This document shows, piece by piece, positions 12,020 through 23,092 of a stretch of DNA of 64,000 bases. The notes under the pieces are model-generated. The model ran no database searches, was not told the origin of the DNA, and saw nothing but the letters and a program-made list of their open reading frames with translations. Within the stretch, counting starts at the first letter, position 1. Every line of letters starts with the position of its first letter. Location of the stretch: assembly GCA_037039685.1 (NCBI GenBank), contig JAWNGF010000004.1, positions 3,410,001 through 3,474,000 on the forward strand, written 5' to 3'. The position numbers and the translations under genes are program-made. This DNA is from Ceratobasidium sp. AG-K. Taxonomy: Eukaryota; Basidiomycota; Agaricomycetes; Cantharellales; Ceratobasidiaceae.

Positions 12020-15004
12020 ATGTCCATGTCTGATACGCTGAGCCTCGGAGCACTGGGCGTGCGCTCGCCTGTTACTGTGGACCGACTGGTGGTGAGTGCG
12101 GGGGACGATGTTGTGCCGCGGGGCACTCGGATTCTGGACTGGCGGCGGGGCGGGACGACGGGAGAGCTGAAGATGCCGTACGGGGGCCAGCTGCTGCAGT
12201 GGAAGACGGCGGCGGGAGACAGCATAAGCGACGCCCGCCAGCCACTTGCCATTCTCGAGCCGTGCAGACATCCCGTCGAGTGGGGTGGAATGTGCGCCAG
12301 CTGCGGCGACGACGTCAACACTTATGCCGTGCGCCTCACCCACGACGCAGCCGGCCCTACGGTCTCGCACGAAGAGGCCCATAGGATCGAACAAGAGACG
12401 GCCAATCGGCTGACCAAGACGCGCAAGCTGTCGTTGATTGTGGATTTGGACCAGACGGTGGTGCATGCGACGGTCGACCCTACGGTGGGCGAGTGGATGG
12501 CCCAGGGCGAGCCAAATCCAAACTACGGGGCCCTGCGCGATGTCAAGCGCTTCGTGCTTGCCGACGGGTCCAGTCCAGAGGGCTGCTGGTACTATATCAA
12601 GCCCAGGTGCGTTTGGTGTTCAGGATGCGACTTGGGCTGACGGGAGCAGGCCAGGACTGGCCGACTTTCTGCGCAACCTTTCGGCCAAGTACGAGATGCA
12701 CGTCTATACGATGGGCACCCGCGCCTATGCCACGCAGGTCTGTGCTGCCATTGACCCCGATGGCTCGCTCTTTGCCGGGCGCATTCTGAGCAGAGACGAG
12801 AGCGGAAGTGCGTGCCATCCTGTTCCCGAGACTCCGCTAACTGGCATTTAGGTCTCACCCACAAGAACATCGAGCGGCTGTTTCCCGTCGACCAGTCCAT
12901 GGTCGTCATCATCGACGACCGTGCAGACGTATGGGACTCGCACCAGAACAACCTCGTCAAGGTCGTCCCATGTACGTGCCCTTCATCTCGTTTGCTCATT
13001 GCTAACCTGCAACAGACGACTTTTTCGTCGGGATTGGTGATATCAATGCGGGCCTGCTTCCCAAGCAGCAAGATGCGCTTCAGCTCCCGCCTGGTGCGAC
13101 CGCCCCACCTCCTGCACCTACCCTCCCGCCCGCCAACAAACCACCCACGCCACCAGAGCCTGAATCTGAACAAAAGACAACCACTCCGCCTGGATCACCT
13201 CGCCCCACGCACGCCGCCATCCCCACCCAGGAATCCGAACCCAACCAACCAGTCACAGACCCAACGCCGACGGACCCACCTACGCCAGGCACCCACTCCA
13301 CAGACTCGAGCGACTCGGAACCCGACCCTAAAGAACTCTCCGTCGACCTCCCGCCCCCGACCAACGCCGACTCGCTCCCTACGCCTTCACTCTCGTCTTC
13401 TACACCCACGGCTGAGGCAGTTGCCATTATGGAGTCTGCCCAGGCCAAGCTTGAAGCACGGGGCGGCCCCAGGCCGAGCGCGAGTCGCGTACCCAGTGGG
13501 AGCGGGACGATTCCAAACGGTGACGTCCCAGAAGAGGCGGTCAAAGAGGCCGAAGAGGCAGCTGCAGTGCGGGAAAGTATCATCGAAGCCGTTCGTGAGG
13601 AGCGGCCTCTTGCGCGCAAGCTCGAGGCGATGGTCGAAGCTCCCGAGGCGCCGACTGCGCGGGCCGTGTTGAGAGACGACGATTGCGAGTTGGACCGGAT
13701 TTATGCGGTAGGTCGTTTATTGGATGGTTGAACCAGAGCTGATAAAGTGCAGGTGTTGGACGAGATCCATGCGAGGTTTTACGAGGCGTATGATTCAGAG
13801 TGGGTGCAGGCGAATGGAGATAAACGGAACCGCCAAAACGATCGGGGGTTTAATGTGCAGGCAAGTATGCGATTGCAATAGTGTATAGGCAAAACTAACT
13901 CGGTACAGCGAATTATACCCGCCATTAAACGTCGCGTGCTCGAAGGGGTTCATGTCTTGTTCTCGAGCGTGATACCTATGAATGTGGATCCTTCCTCGTA
14001 AGTAGTTTGGTTTGGTTTGTCTTGTACTTGATCTGACGCAGGATAGGTCCGAGTATTGGAGGCAGTCTGTTCTGTTTGGTGCGAGGTGCCATACGAAACT
14101 GGGGCCGATGGTTACGCATGTTGTAGCAGCCAAGGCAAGTCCCACTAAGCCTAACCCACACTCCTGTACCTAAATCCATACTCCTTCCAATCCTTCCATC
14201 ATTCACCCCTTCCAACCTCCTCTCCCTTCCTTCCAACTAACTCACCCTCCACAGCGCGGAACTGAAAAAGTCAACCAAGCCAAGGCCCGCGGCGACGTCG
14301 CCATCGTCCGACCCGAGTGGCTCCACCGCGTCGTGACGACCTGGATGCGCGCACCCGAGGAAGATTTCCTGCTCGACCCTGCAGAGCGGGACGAGTTTAT
14401 TCGCAAAAAGGAGGCTCTGCTTGCGGAAAGGGCAGGGCCAAGCGCCAATCCTGGGGCCGGAGACGACGCAGGGAGCACGACCGGGACCGAGATGGACGAG
14501 ACGGTTCGGGACGAGGTCGAAGGGATCTTGCAGGGGTTCGATTACCAGGCCGAGTTGGATGCGTTGATGGACTCGGACACCGAGACGGACGATGGGAGTG
14601 TTGGGTAAGTGCCGTCGACCGTTTATACACCAATTGTTCATCTTTGTGCTAGTGGGAGTAGGAGTGGAACGCCTGGACCTTCGACGCCAGGAGCGTCTGG
14701 CTCACAACAGCTCAAACGACAACGGAGTGTGACGCCGAGTCTCGTCACCGCCGGCGTTATAGACCCCAACGACCCGATGACGAGGTCCCCGCTCGCAAAA
14801 CGAAAACGGTTGAGCGAGATGCGGGGTTCGAGCAGGTTGGGCACCCAAGTCTCGGGCGACGGTGAGCCAGACCCCAACGGCGTAGAGAACGAGGAAGAAG
14901 ATGAAGAAGATGAAGGCGAGGGAGGCGAGTCGGAAGAGTCTTCGAGCGACTCGGAAATCGAAGACTTTTTGGCCGAGGACTTGTTTGGGGACCAAGAGCA
15001 GTGA
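12020..15004 (+). CDS. FCP1: Fcp1 RNA polymerase II CTD phosphatase
   Basis: HAD-family serine phosphatase that removes CTD phosphates (mainly Ser2/Ser5) to recycle polymerase II. About 850 residues. An N-terminal biotinyl/lipoyl-like segment precedes a Cys pair ([17 protein letters not shown]) and the catalytic DxDxT motif [14 protein letters not shown] near residue 140. Then follow [26 protein letters not shown] and [10 protein letters not shown] Pro/Ser/Thr-rich insertion precedes a BRCT domain ([42 protein letters not shown]), and an acidic tail ends [16 protein letters not shown], as in TFIIF-binding Fcp1 tails. Nine exons. Two introns, 13861-13908 and 14135-14254, use GCAAGT donors (GC-AG) and restore the expected BRCT sequence. 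The start is ATG 12020, with a second in-frame ATG at 12026. The 5' untranslated region must lie inside the SKI2 3' end. Confidence 0.95.
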
Positions 15005-15641
15005 TGTAGATGGACTTGGAATCGAGGAAAAAGACCAATAATTATTCGTTCAGTATCATTGCAATCTCTCAGCTATGCGATGTAACTTGTAGTCTCGTCG
15101 GGTCGTGTAGGAATATAATTTACAACTTGGCTTTCCCCCCTCTCGCATAAACTCGCGCTATTTGTGACGGATCGAGCAGCTTGGCTGATGTAAGCCAATT
15201 CAGGGCCGGCTACTTATCCGTCTCGAGGTGGAACCGACGGTTGTCTCTTGCCATCTCTCCGACTGAAACCTACCGTGCCTCTTCTCTCTACCTATTTGCG
15301 TGTCTCAATACTTTTGTAGGATCAGGAAAGCCGTCTTTTCTTCCTGGTGTTTAGCTAGTTTTTGTCTTTTTCTCCCCCACTTTGCTATATTTTGAGTCCC
15401 CGCGGTGAGTGGTTGTGCATCTTTTGTGGCGTTCTGGGGCTTTTTACTCGGCCATCGCGCTCCGAACAAGAGAACAAGTGCGCTAATATGTATTTTACAG
15501 GCTCGATACTCTAAGCTGGTGTAATCGTCTCCTATAACTTTTTGAAACCGAACCCGAAACCAAGTCATCTCTTTTCCTACCACGTCCCGCGACCGCCTAT
15601 TCCTTTCGCGATAACTTTTTCGACTGTTTGAATCTTCCACA
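15005..15641. other. Intergenic region with possible 5'UTR intron
   Basis: 637 bp between FCP1 and the R3HCC1-like gene. A strong GTGAGT donor at 15405 and a pyrimidine-rich TTTTACAG acceptor ending at 15500 could bound a 96-nt 5' untranslated intron of the downstream gene. No coding frame is supported. Confidence 0.35.
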
Positions 15642-16604
15642 ATGGCGATGACAATGCCGCTAAACATGGGCCCAATGAACATGGCGATGGCCCCGCCCCC
15701 ACCTCCCCCACCCCAGCAGCTCTCGGCCTGTGTCACGCGTATCTTGTCGCTCTCGGGGTTCCCCCAGTCCCTCAAGACTCGCGACGTCCAGCAGGCATTC
15801 AGCGAGTACGATCAAGATCGTGGGGGTTTCAGAATCAAGTGGGTGGACGACACGAGTCTCTTGCTCGTGTTCAACGACGCGACAGTGGGTGAGTGGGCTA
15901 GACTGTGCCAACGGCGACGACTGACGTGTTCCGACAGCGAAAAAGGCGTATTTGAATACGTTGCTTTCTCCGCCTGCTGCGCTTCTGAGTCCAACTTCGA
16001 CCACTCGGATTCAGATCAAGCCATACGACGGCCCCGAGGCTCAAAACATTATCCAGGCCGTGCAGCAGCGCACTCATGTGCGTATCATCCACGCGATAAA
16101 TGACGCAAGCTGACGTGCTTCTAGGGCCATGGTCACTCTCCGTCGGTCGCATTTGGCAAAGGTCATGCGTCCCGCGCTTCGTTTAGCGGTGGACCGATGG
16201 GAAGCTTTGGCGTTGGCGCGGGTGCGCCCCGTCCAAACAATGCGGCCGGCCCCGGTCTCACCACTAGTAGCCTTGGACGTTCCTCGGGCGCCTCCATGTG
16301 GAATCCGGCCAAGTCGGGCCCCAACGGTGGCTCGCCTACGCTCCCCAACCTCCCATCCCACCCGACACTCAACTCGCTCATCTCGAGTGCTTCCCCTCAA
16401 CTCGGTACCACTGAAATCGCCGAAGAAGGAAGCGGTGGAGAAGACCGCGGTGGTCCTCGCATCGGTGAACCTGGCAAGCGCATGGTTGCTGCTGGCCTGG
16501 GCGTCCGTCGTCCCAGTGCGAGCGCTGGTACCAAGGCCGGAGGCGCGGACAAGGCTTTGAGCGAGATTTCCAAGGCGCTTGGAGGTGTTTCGATTGCCGA
16601 GTGA
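15642..16604 (+). CDS. R3HCC1-like putative RNA-binding protein
   Basis: About 288 residues in three exons (15642-15888, 15938-16077, 16125-16604). After a Met/Pro-rich leader with a seven-proline run, residues about 28-105 form a compact fold: VTRILSLSGFPQSLKTRDVQ, FRIKWVDDTSLLLVFND, AKKAYLNTLL. This resembles the RRM-like domain of R3HCC1/R3HCC1L (FDIKWVDDTHAL-type strand). No R3H domain is visible upstream. The C-terminal half is Gly/Ser/Pro-rich and disordered, with a short terminal helix (KALSEISKALGGVSIAE). Family membership is inferred from the WVDDT strand pattern; the function is unknown, possibly post-transcriptional. A 96-nt intron may sit in its 5' leader. Confidence 0.65.
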
Positions 16605-17074
16605 TGGGTTTGGCTTGTACTATGTTGTCTTGAGCGAATCAACTTGCTTTGGTCTGAGATATTTTGTCTGCGAGACTCGTCCGCCTCGGTCTGAATGTGC
16701 AATCAATCCCCAACCGTTTTTGATCGGCTCCGATCTACGAATGTGACATCGGACTAGTCACCAGTGCTTCTGGTCACCGGGATGCTAAAAATTGCGCAAC
16801 AGTGCAAGGCTTAAAATCCCATTCAAAAGTATAGATCAAGACGGCCTCTGCCGAATCAATCGTATCTGAATGGCGTCGCTTGCATCGCGATCCTCACCAA
16901 AGCTGAAATCTCGTTTGCAGTCCGTTGGCGCGCAAAATATACAGCAACATATTTTTGAAGAAGTTCAAAGCTCATTGTTTCGTTACGATCCAATACGTTT
17001 GATGCATTCGCTCCGTTATTTATACGCGATCCCACCCTGCCTACAATCCAGCGTACTTCAGTCTGCAAATGCGC
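16605..17074. other. Convergent 3' intergenic region
   Basis: 470 bp between the R3HCC1-like stop and the 3' end of the broken kinase gene. Only short frames without motifs are seen. Confidence 0.35.
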
Positions 17075-18260
17075 CTACTCGAACAAAAGTCGCAAGGGAC
17101 TAGACGTAAAAGCTCCTTCATCTCCGCTATGCGCCACTTGCATTAGCTCATGACCCTTCAAAGTGACGACCCTGCTAAACTCTTCGCCCTCGGACCAAAC
17201 CCAAGGGGTTGTCGCTCCGAGACCCATCAAATACATACCAGTCAGAGCCATAGTCCTCTTAGGGTCAACAGTGCAGTGCTTCCGGTAGGCACCAAACAAG
17301 GATGCAAGGAAAGTGTCGTCGTTGTCAAGCCATTGTTGATGGCATTGCGCAAAGGACAGCCATATACCAATGAGTTGGCTCAAGTCCAACTCAGGGCAGG
17401 CAGGACGAGATAGCTCCCAGTCGACGAGGTAGATACGTAGTCCTCGTGCTCTGAGGTCTGCGATATTAGGATGTTTTCTTTTACGCGTTAATATCGTATA
17501 AAAATGGACTGCTTTCATTTACGCACCCATCCATAAATCTCCTATAGCTAGCACTTGAGAGTCGGCGGAAGCTTTTTGCCGTTCGCTTTGAAGTAACGCC
17601 TCGAACCATCCCCCTGCAGCCCGTGTTTTACGGCTGAGCGATTGGCTAATCCCTGAAAAATAGGGAATATTTCTTCACGTCTAGAAGCGTGGGGGGACGT
17701 CGTTTGGTGCTCCGGCTGAGCGCTCCAGTTCTGAAATCGTCCTAGGAAATCGCCAAGCGCTGACCCAACCTGAGAGGCAAGTTTTTGGGCTTGCTCGAGG
17801 TCACCCCGGATGTATGCGCTTTGTAGCACTTCAGAGAGTTTGGAAACATCCGGCCCCAGGTCTGACATAAAGACGGTGTGTGTATCAACATCGTAGCGGA
17901 TGGGTCTAGGAGCCTGAACAATGCTATCCGGATTCACGACCCCAGAGTCCCAGAGCATTCCTAAGGCGTTGTACTCGAAGCTCTGCCCAAAGACTGGTTA
18001 ATTAAACACCAAACCCACATGCGTACATATATAATACATACAGACCGCTCAGGATCCATCTTGAAGTCAGGATGGGCTGCAGAGCAATTTTCGGAGTGTT
18101 TCAGTATTAGTGTCGTCGGCCCTGTTTCCGGAGGACATTTGAGCGTCACACGGTTCGTGAATGCAGATAGCCCTCCGGAAAGCCTTTCTACACCACTTGC
18201 TGCAAAGGGCGTATTGGAGAGCTAAAGAAAAACGCCTTGGATAGTAGTCAGATCGAACAT
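17075..18260 (-). pseudogene. Broken aminoglycoside-phosphotransferase-like (APH) kinase
   Basis: Reads as a small fungal APH/choline-kinase-fold protein. From ATG 18260 the frame gives MFDLTTIQGVFL, then an in-frame TAG at 18222-18224, then continues unbroken as LSNTPFAASGVERLSGG, AFTNRVTLKCPP and PTTLILKHSE. The second exon carries SFEYNALGMLWDSGVV and HTVFMSDLGPDV. Near 17553 the frame slips by one base into VLAIGDLWM, where an intact enzyme would show an HGDxWxxN catalytic loop; here the His is Ile and the Asn is missing. The last part, LRIYLVDWELSRP, holds the metal-binding Asp and ends at TAG 17075. Introns are placed at about 18037-17980 and 17520-17470. A stop codon, a slip and altered catalytic residues together suggest a decayed gene, though the stop and slip alone could be sequence errors. 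Confidence 0.7.
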
Positions 18261-19149
18261 GGTAGATGAGGGGAGCACCGATCCAGCCATTGACAACCTT
18301 TCTTTTCTCCAAACCTTTAGTTCGGCCATGGGTTTGGCGCAGCGCCACTCATTTTGTTGCTTTGGGCCTATACGATCAGGGAAATCGAGGTGCCAAGCCA
18401 TCATGTGTCTTGGATACGGGTCTTGGACAGTGTTGTACGGACCAACGTTGCAACGTGATTATTACAAGTTGAAATAGTTGCGGCGTACATATCTGACAAC
18501 GCTCCGAAATACACAACGCGCGCGTCGCGGTGTAGCCTATAGTTGGCCCTACTTGAATGAAGCTATCTAGGGGATATTGGGGTCACTCACGTCACCATGT
18601 GTGAATGGGCAATGGTACATGACTGTGACTTCGAATATCCGGGTCGAAAATTTATCACAGAACTTCTGAGCGATACATTGAGAGACAGTTTTGAGCAAGG
18701 AGAGCCAAACATTAACAATTTCCACCCCCCGTTAACCCCCTCGTATTAAAAACTTCAACCAGTACAGTCTCCTCTAGGTCCACACCCAAATATTCAGAAA
18801 TTTCTCTAAATTACGTGGGAAGTAGCAACTAGCCTTTTAGGGCTAATTTATTAAACAATCTTGTGAGTAGGCCGCCACAGCGAAAGTAGCCACGCAGTGA
18901 TCCCTTATAGCCACGGTATAATTGTTGAGAAATTACTTATCCCGTTGCGAACGGTATGATAGGTCATCAAAACGCGGGAGAATTGCTGAGTGATTCGGTT
19001 AGCAACCGAAGGGTACCGGCTATATGCGTCTGAACGATGGGCTGTGCGTGCTTTACGACAACGGTGTGACACCACACGTGATGCGTGACGTCAAACCGAT
19101 GTAGAAATAGCTGGGCACAGTCGGGTACAGGGAGTTGACAACGACAGCG
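18261..19149. other. Intergenic region upstream of PLC1
   Basis: About 890 bp, AT-richer than the flanks, without a supported gene. It contains the PLC1 promoter and the CRE-like palindrome annotated separately. Confidence 0.35.
19086..19093. promoter_or_regulatory. CRE-like palindrome TGACGTCA
   Basis: A perfect TGACGTCA lies 57 bp upstream of the PLC1 ATG. ATF/CREB bZIP factors bind this sequence. It is a short motif, so function is inferred only from position. Confidence 0.35.
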
Positions 19150-21668
19150 ATGGCAGAAGTTCCCAGTAGCAATGCTCAACGTGCGACACTCGAGACCGAT
19201 GCCGGCGGCGGAGTACTCGAGCACCCTCAGCCATTGGCGATTGCGCATCCGGGGATGCAGAAGCAAATCGAGCGGATCTTCAAGGCACATGCCAAATCAG
19301 ATCGCGTCCTCAGTGCCGAGGAGCTTCGCGCCTTTCTGAAAGAGCAAGAGGAGCGGGATCTGAGCGATGAAGAGTTCAAGGTGTGGATCAAGAGTACATT
19401 TAACCCGACCACAGCGGAGAAGCTTCTGAGCGGCAAGGATGGTCTCGATAAAGCCGACTTCACTGCATATCTTTCTTCTGCTGCCAATAGTGCTATCAAA
19501 ACCATGCCAGAGGACGAAACGCGCCCCCTAAACGAATATTATATCTCGTCGTCCCACAATACTTACCTTGTTGGACATCAGCTGTACGGGGCCTCGACTG
19601 CCGATGGGTACCGCAATGTTCTTCTTCGCGGCTGTCGCTGCGTAGAGATTGATGTTTGGGATGGGGAGGAGGGAGAACCTGCCGTATTTCACGGCTATAC
19701 GCTCACCAAAGAGGTCCCATTTCGAGACATATGTCGTGCCATCAAGGACAATGCCTTCATCAATTCTGAGTTGCCAGTCATTATTAGCTTGGAGGTGCAC
19801 GCTGGTCAAGTTCAGGTATGTTTTCTAGAATTTGATTATAGCTTTTCCATGAGTATAACCATGTGTAGCAAGAAAAAATCGTATCAATCATGAAGGAAGA
19901 ACTCGGAGAACATCTTGTTAGCGAACGGCTCTCCCAGCATGCCGACGATAAAGCGCTTCCTTCCCCTCATGCGCTACGCCGCCGTATTCTAGTGAAAGTG
20001 TGTGTTTTTTTCCGACCATTTCTACTTTCTACTTATCATTTATATAGGTCAAACACTTCCCGGTAACCAACGAAGCCACCCCGGTCCAAGCGGCCAAACC
20101 AGACAAACCAGATGCAGAATCCGACTCTTCCGACGATGAAGAGTTGCGTGAAGCTGCAGCTGCCGCGTCCAAGTCTAAACCTAAAAAGAGCAAAGTTATC
20201 CGCTCGCTGGCTGAGCTTGGAGTGTACGTTTCGAGTCATAGTTTCAAGGACTGGCAGGAAGCTCGTAAGCCCATTGTCCAACCAACTTGCTCTTCGATGA
20301 AATTAATAGCATATCAACGTATTGCGACCTAGACCGCCTCCCATCCAACCATATATTCTCGTTCTCCGAGAAAGCTTTTCTAAAAATGCACAAGGCCAAC
20401 AATGATGAGCTCTTCGCTCATAACATTCATTTCTTGATGCGGGTGTATCCATTTGGTCTGCGGTAAGTGACTAGCTGGTTTCTAAAACCAACACTACGTT
20501 TGACATTATTTCATAGATTTGGTTCGTCTAACCTAGACCCAACAACCTTCTGGTCTCGCGGCGTTCAACTTGTAGCTCTCAACTGGCAGAAAGTCGATTT
20601 AGTACGCACACCCTGCTAATAGTATGAAACGGTGGTCTACGAGACTTACAAGTTATTTAGGGAATGATGCTGAACGAGGCTATGTAAGTATTAATGATCT
20701 TTCAGTACGTTCTACAGTGACGCATATACTCGTCGCCTCCACTTGTTTTACATCTTAGGTTCGCCCAAACCGGTGGTTACGTTCTCAAACCTCCCGGTCG
20801 TCGAGATGTGAACCTCACTGGCGTGAAGTCGCGCGAGGAAAAACGAAATGTTGTTTTCCGTGTGACTATTTTTGCAGGCCAGTCACTTCCCCTTCCTGAA
20901 GATGAAGCAGAGGACGAAGCAGAAAGGCTCGAGAAGCTCAAGGAAAAAGAGGAGAAACGGCGGCGCAAGGAAGGCCACTCGCGCAGCAGCAGCAGTACGG
21001 AGGATAGTACAAAGGGTGCGTCAATGGGGTTGCGGCTGCTTTTATTCCAGTAATAGCCCTAACACCGTCTGCATATTTAGAGAGCCAGGAGGGCAATAGT
21101 AAGAAGGGGGATGGAGATAGTAAGAAGGGGAAGATCAAGGGGCTTTTAAATCGTATCAAGCATCGCGATGGAGCGCAGGGATTTGAGCCGTACGCCCGCT
21201 CATGTTTTTTTTTTTTTTTGTTCTCAATTGACTCTCAAGTATTCTTTCAGGTATGTGCAAGTCCAACTTCTGGCTGATGGTCTGGGTGAAGATGGGGTGA
21301 ATGGTAAAAACAAGGCACTTCGAGGAACGGACGTCGTATGGGAGGAGCGAGGTGCACTTGGGGTTGGGTCGTCGGACCCGCCCGAGATTGTGCTCAAGGC
21401 CTCTAATATCGTACCCGCTGCATCATTCGTTAGGTGGGTCTTTGTTTCGCTCTGGTTGCCCCATTTAATAACATAACAAAAATATCGGGGTAGGTTTTTG
21501 TTGAAGGATGAAGAATTCGGAACCGACGACTTGGCTGGATGGGCCTGTATCCGCCTGGACAGGCTTCAAACAGGCTATCGGTTCATTAGGTTGTATGATC
21601 TGCATGGTCGCCTAACGGATAGGGGGTGTCTGTTTGTTAGGATTAAGAAGGAGATCACAACGATTTGA
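19150..21668 (+). CDS. PLC1: Phosphoinositide-specific phospholipase C (delta-like)
   Basis: Hydrolyses PI(4,5)P2 to IP3 and diacylglycerol at membranes. Start is ATG 19150. An EF-hand-like region (residues about 35-110: RIFKAHAKSDRVLSAEELRA, LSDEEFKVWI) precedes the X box: NEYYISSSHNTYLVGHQL with the first catalytic His near residue 136, LLRGCRCVEIDVWDG, and VFHGYTLTKEVPF with the second His near 180. An acidic linker (ESDSSDDEELREAAAAASK) separates X from Y (LAELGVYVSSHSFKDW, IFSFSEKAFLKMHKANN, HFLMRVYPFGLR, SSNLDPTTFWSRGVQLVALN). A C2 domain follows (RVTIFAGQSLP, DLAGWACIRLDRLQTGYRFI), interrupted by a long Lys/Glu-rich insertion. Unlike many delta PLCs, no N-terminal PH domain is visible. 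One intron has a run of about 16 T at 21206-21222. Ten or so exons, all GT-AG. Confidence 0.92.
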
Positions 21669-21827
21669 TAGTGAAAGGGTTAGGAAATAGGGAGAGAACT
21701 GAGATCTCAAGCGGTTTACCGCATATTGTATAGATATACCACACTGAAGGGTCTCTTTCACGTCGCCGTTAACAAATTCAATATTGTGTCACTGTAACAT
21801 TCCTAGAGAGTGCGGATCTGTGCTATA

Positions 21828-22810
21828 TCACCACTTGGCGTATGGCAGGAATTTACCGCTAAGGTGTTTGTTTCTAAGTAGGGTACTCTTTTAGTAGTGA
21901 TATTGGGTACTCACTCGAACTTCAATATAACTCGATCACCCTTCTCGTGGGGTTTCCTGTCAACCGTAACATGGCAGTCAATGAGAGACATTATACCGTC
22001 TCCGAACTGCCGGAGTCCAACATAAGCTCAAGTTACTTTCGGCTTCGCAAATACGGCTTTACCTTTTCGTGGATCACCGCCTGAGAGGAAGGTAGATGCA
22101 TCACTACGTTCCTGCTGGTAGTCCATCGAATAGACTCACTTTGATGGGATACCCGTAAACTAGAATGCCCTAATGACAGCGTCAGCTTTGGCGAGCTTGA
22201 AACCTTCGTTTCGCCTAGCCTCACCTCGTGAAGCCGATAAATAACTGGGTCCTGTGGAGGATCGGGGCCGAGTCCGCGAGTTGGCCACCAGTGATCACCC
22301 AAGCTCGCTTTTAAGGAGTCATGGGGTACCCCGAGAGCATCGCTCAGTTTTGCAAGGTCTTCTGGAGCGGGTTTGGCCTACAATATATTATGTAGACTAA
22401 TAGACGTCCACCCAAATAAGTGGTGCATACCTGTCCGTAGAACAACGCGGCCGTCCAGATCTCGTCTTTGCCAATTGCTTTTCCGATTTCACCAAAGCTC
22501 AACCCTAGAGTTGGCGGACTGTCATTCAATCACACTCAGATGGTGCGTTAGAGAAAGTGGGCTGACCCTTCTTCGCCTTTGCATCAAACAATTGCTTGCA
22601 TGCTGTTGGCAGTCCAGGTAGGACTGGACTAGATGCCTGGAATAACCAGTATCACGCTGATCAATTGTGCTTACGGCTAACGGTACATACCACGGCACTT
22701 GAAGAACTGAGCCGGATTGCGTTCCTGGCTTGGTGGGATACGGTAGAAACCTGGTGCCGGCACAACACAGTTCGAGACGCAGCTTGGAGAGAACGTAGGT
22801 TAAGTGCCAT
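21828..22810 (-). CDS. CYN1: Cyanate hydratase (cyanase)
   Basis: Converts cyanate and bicarbonate to ammonia and carbon dioxide; a decamer in characterised enzymes. About 200 residues in six exons, ATG 22810 to TGA 21828-21830. The core starts at LFDAKAKKGLSFGEIGKAIG (helix-turn-helix-like part), then DEIWTAALFYGQ, and ends with the catalytic part IYRLHEILVYGYPIKAVIHE, GIMSLIDCHVTV and the characteristic terminus GKFLPYAKW. The active-site Arg, Glu and Ser of the family (R in YRLHE, E in HEILV, S in GIMS) are all present. The first 40 or so residues (MALNLRSLQAASRTVLCRHQ) are Arg/Ser-rich with no acidic residue and look like a mitochondrial presequence; bacterial cyanases lack this. It converges on PLC1 with 159 bp between stops, and a CRE-like palindrome lies 166 bp upstream. 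Confidence 0.95.
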
Positions 22811-22975
22811 CGATGTCAAGTGGTAGTGTGAGAGAGAGACTGGTCGTTGCCGGAAGTTGTGGCCAGGGAGTGGGCCCGCATACAATGTATTTATATAGAG
22901 AAGCGAAGAAGGCGGGTCAACAAAATCCGTTGTGTTCTGGGAGGAAGTTGCGCCTCCGAACCGACTGACGTCAAG

Positions 22976-22983
22976 GGTGTTAA
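22976..22983. promoter_or_regulatory. CRE-like palindrome TGACGTCA upstream of cyanase
   Basis: A second perfect TGACGTCA, 166 bp upstream of the cyanase start codon. The same 8-mer occurs upstream of PLC1. Function is inferred from position only. Confidence 0.3.
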
Positions 22984-23092
22984 TTATGGTGAGACAAGGT
23001 AGGTATGATAGATTCAGTACTACAACATAGTACTATTACTCATATTAGACAAAATGACTGATGTGGCCCCTGGAGTCAAGGACTAAAAAAAA

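Noticed and set aside
11713..12321. 202-codon minus-strand frame over SKI2 end and FCP1 start
   Set aside because: It is a shadow of the two plus-strand genes; the residues follow their GC-rich codons.
13201..13440. Separate Pro/Ser/Thr-rich gene
   Set aside because: The region is the in-frame low-complexity linker of FCP1 between its catalytic and BRCT parts.
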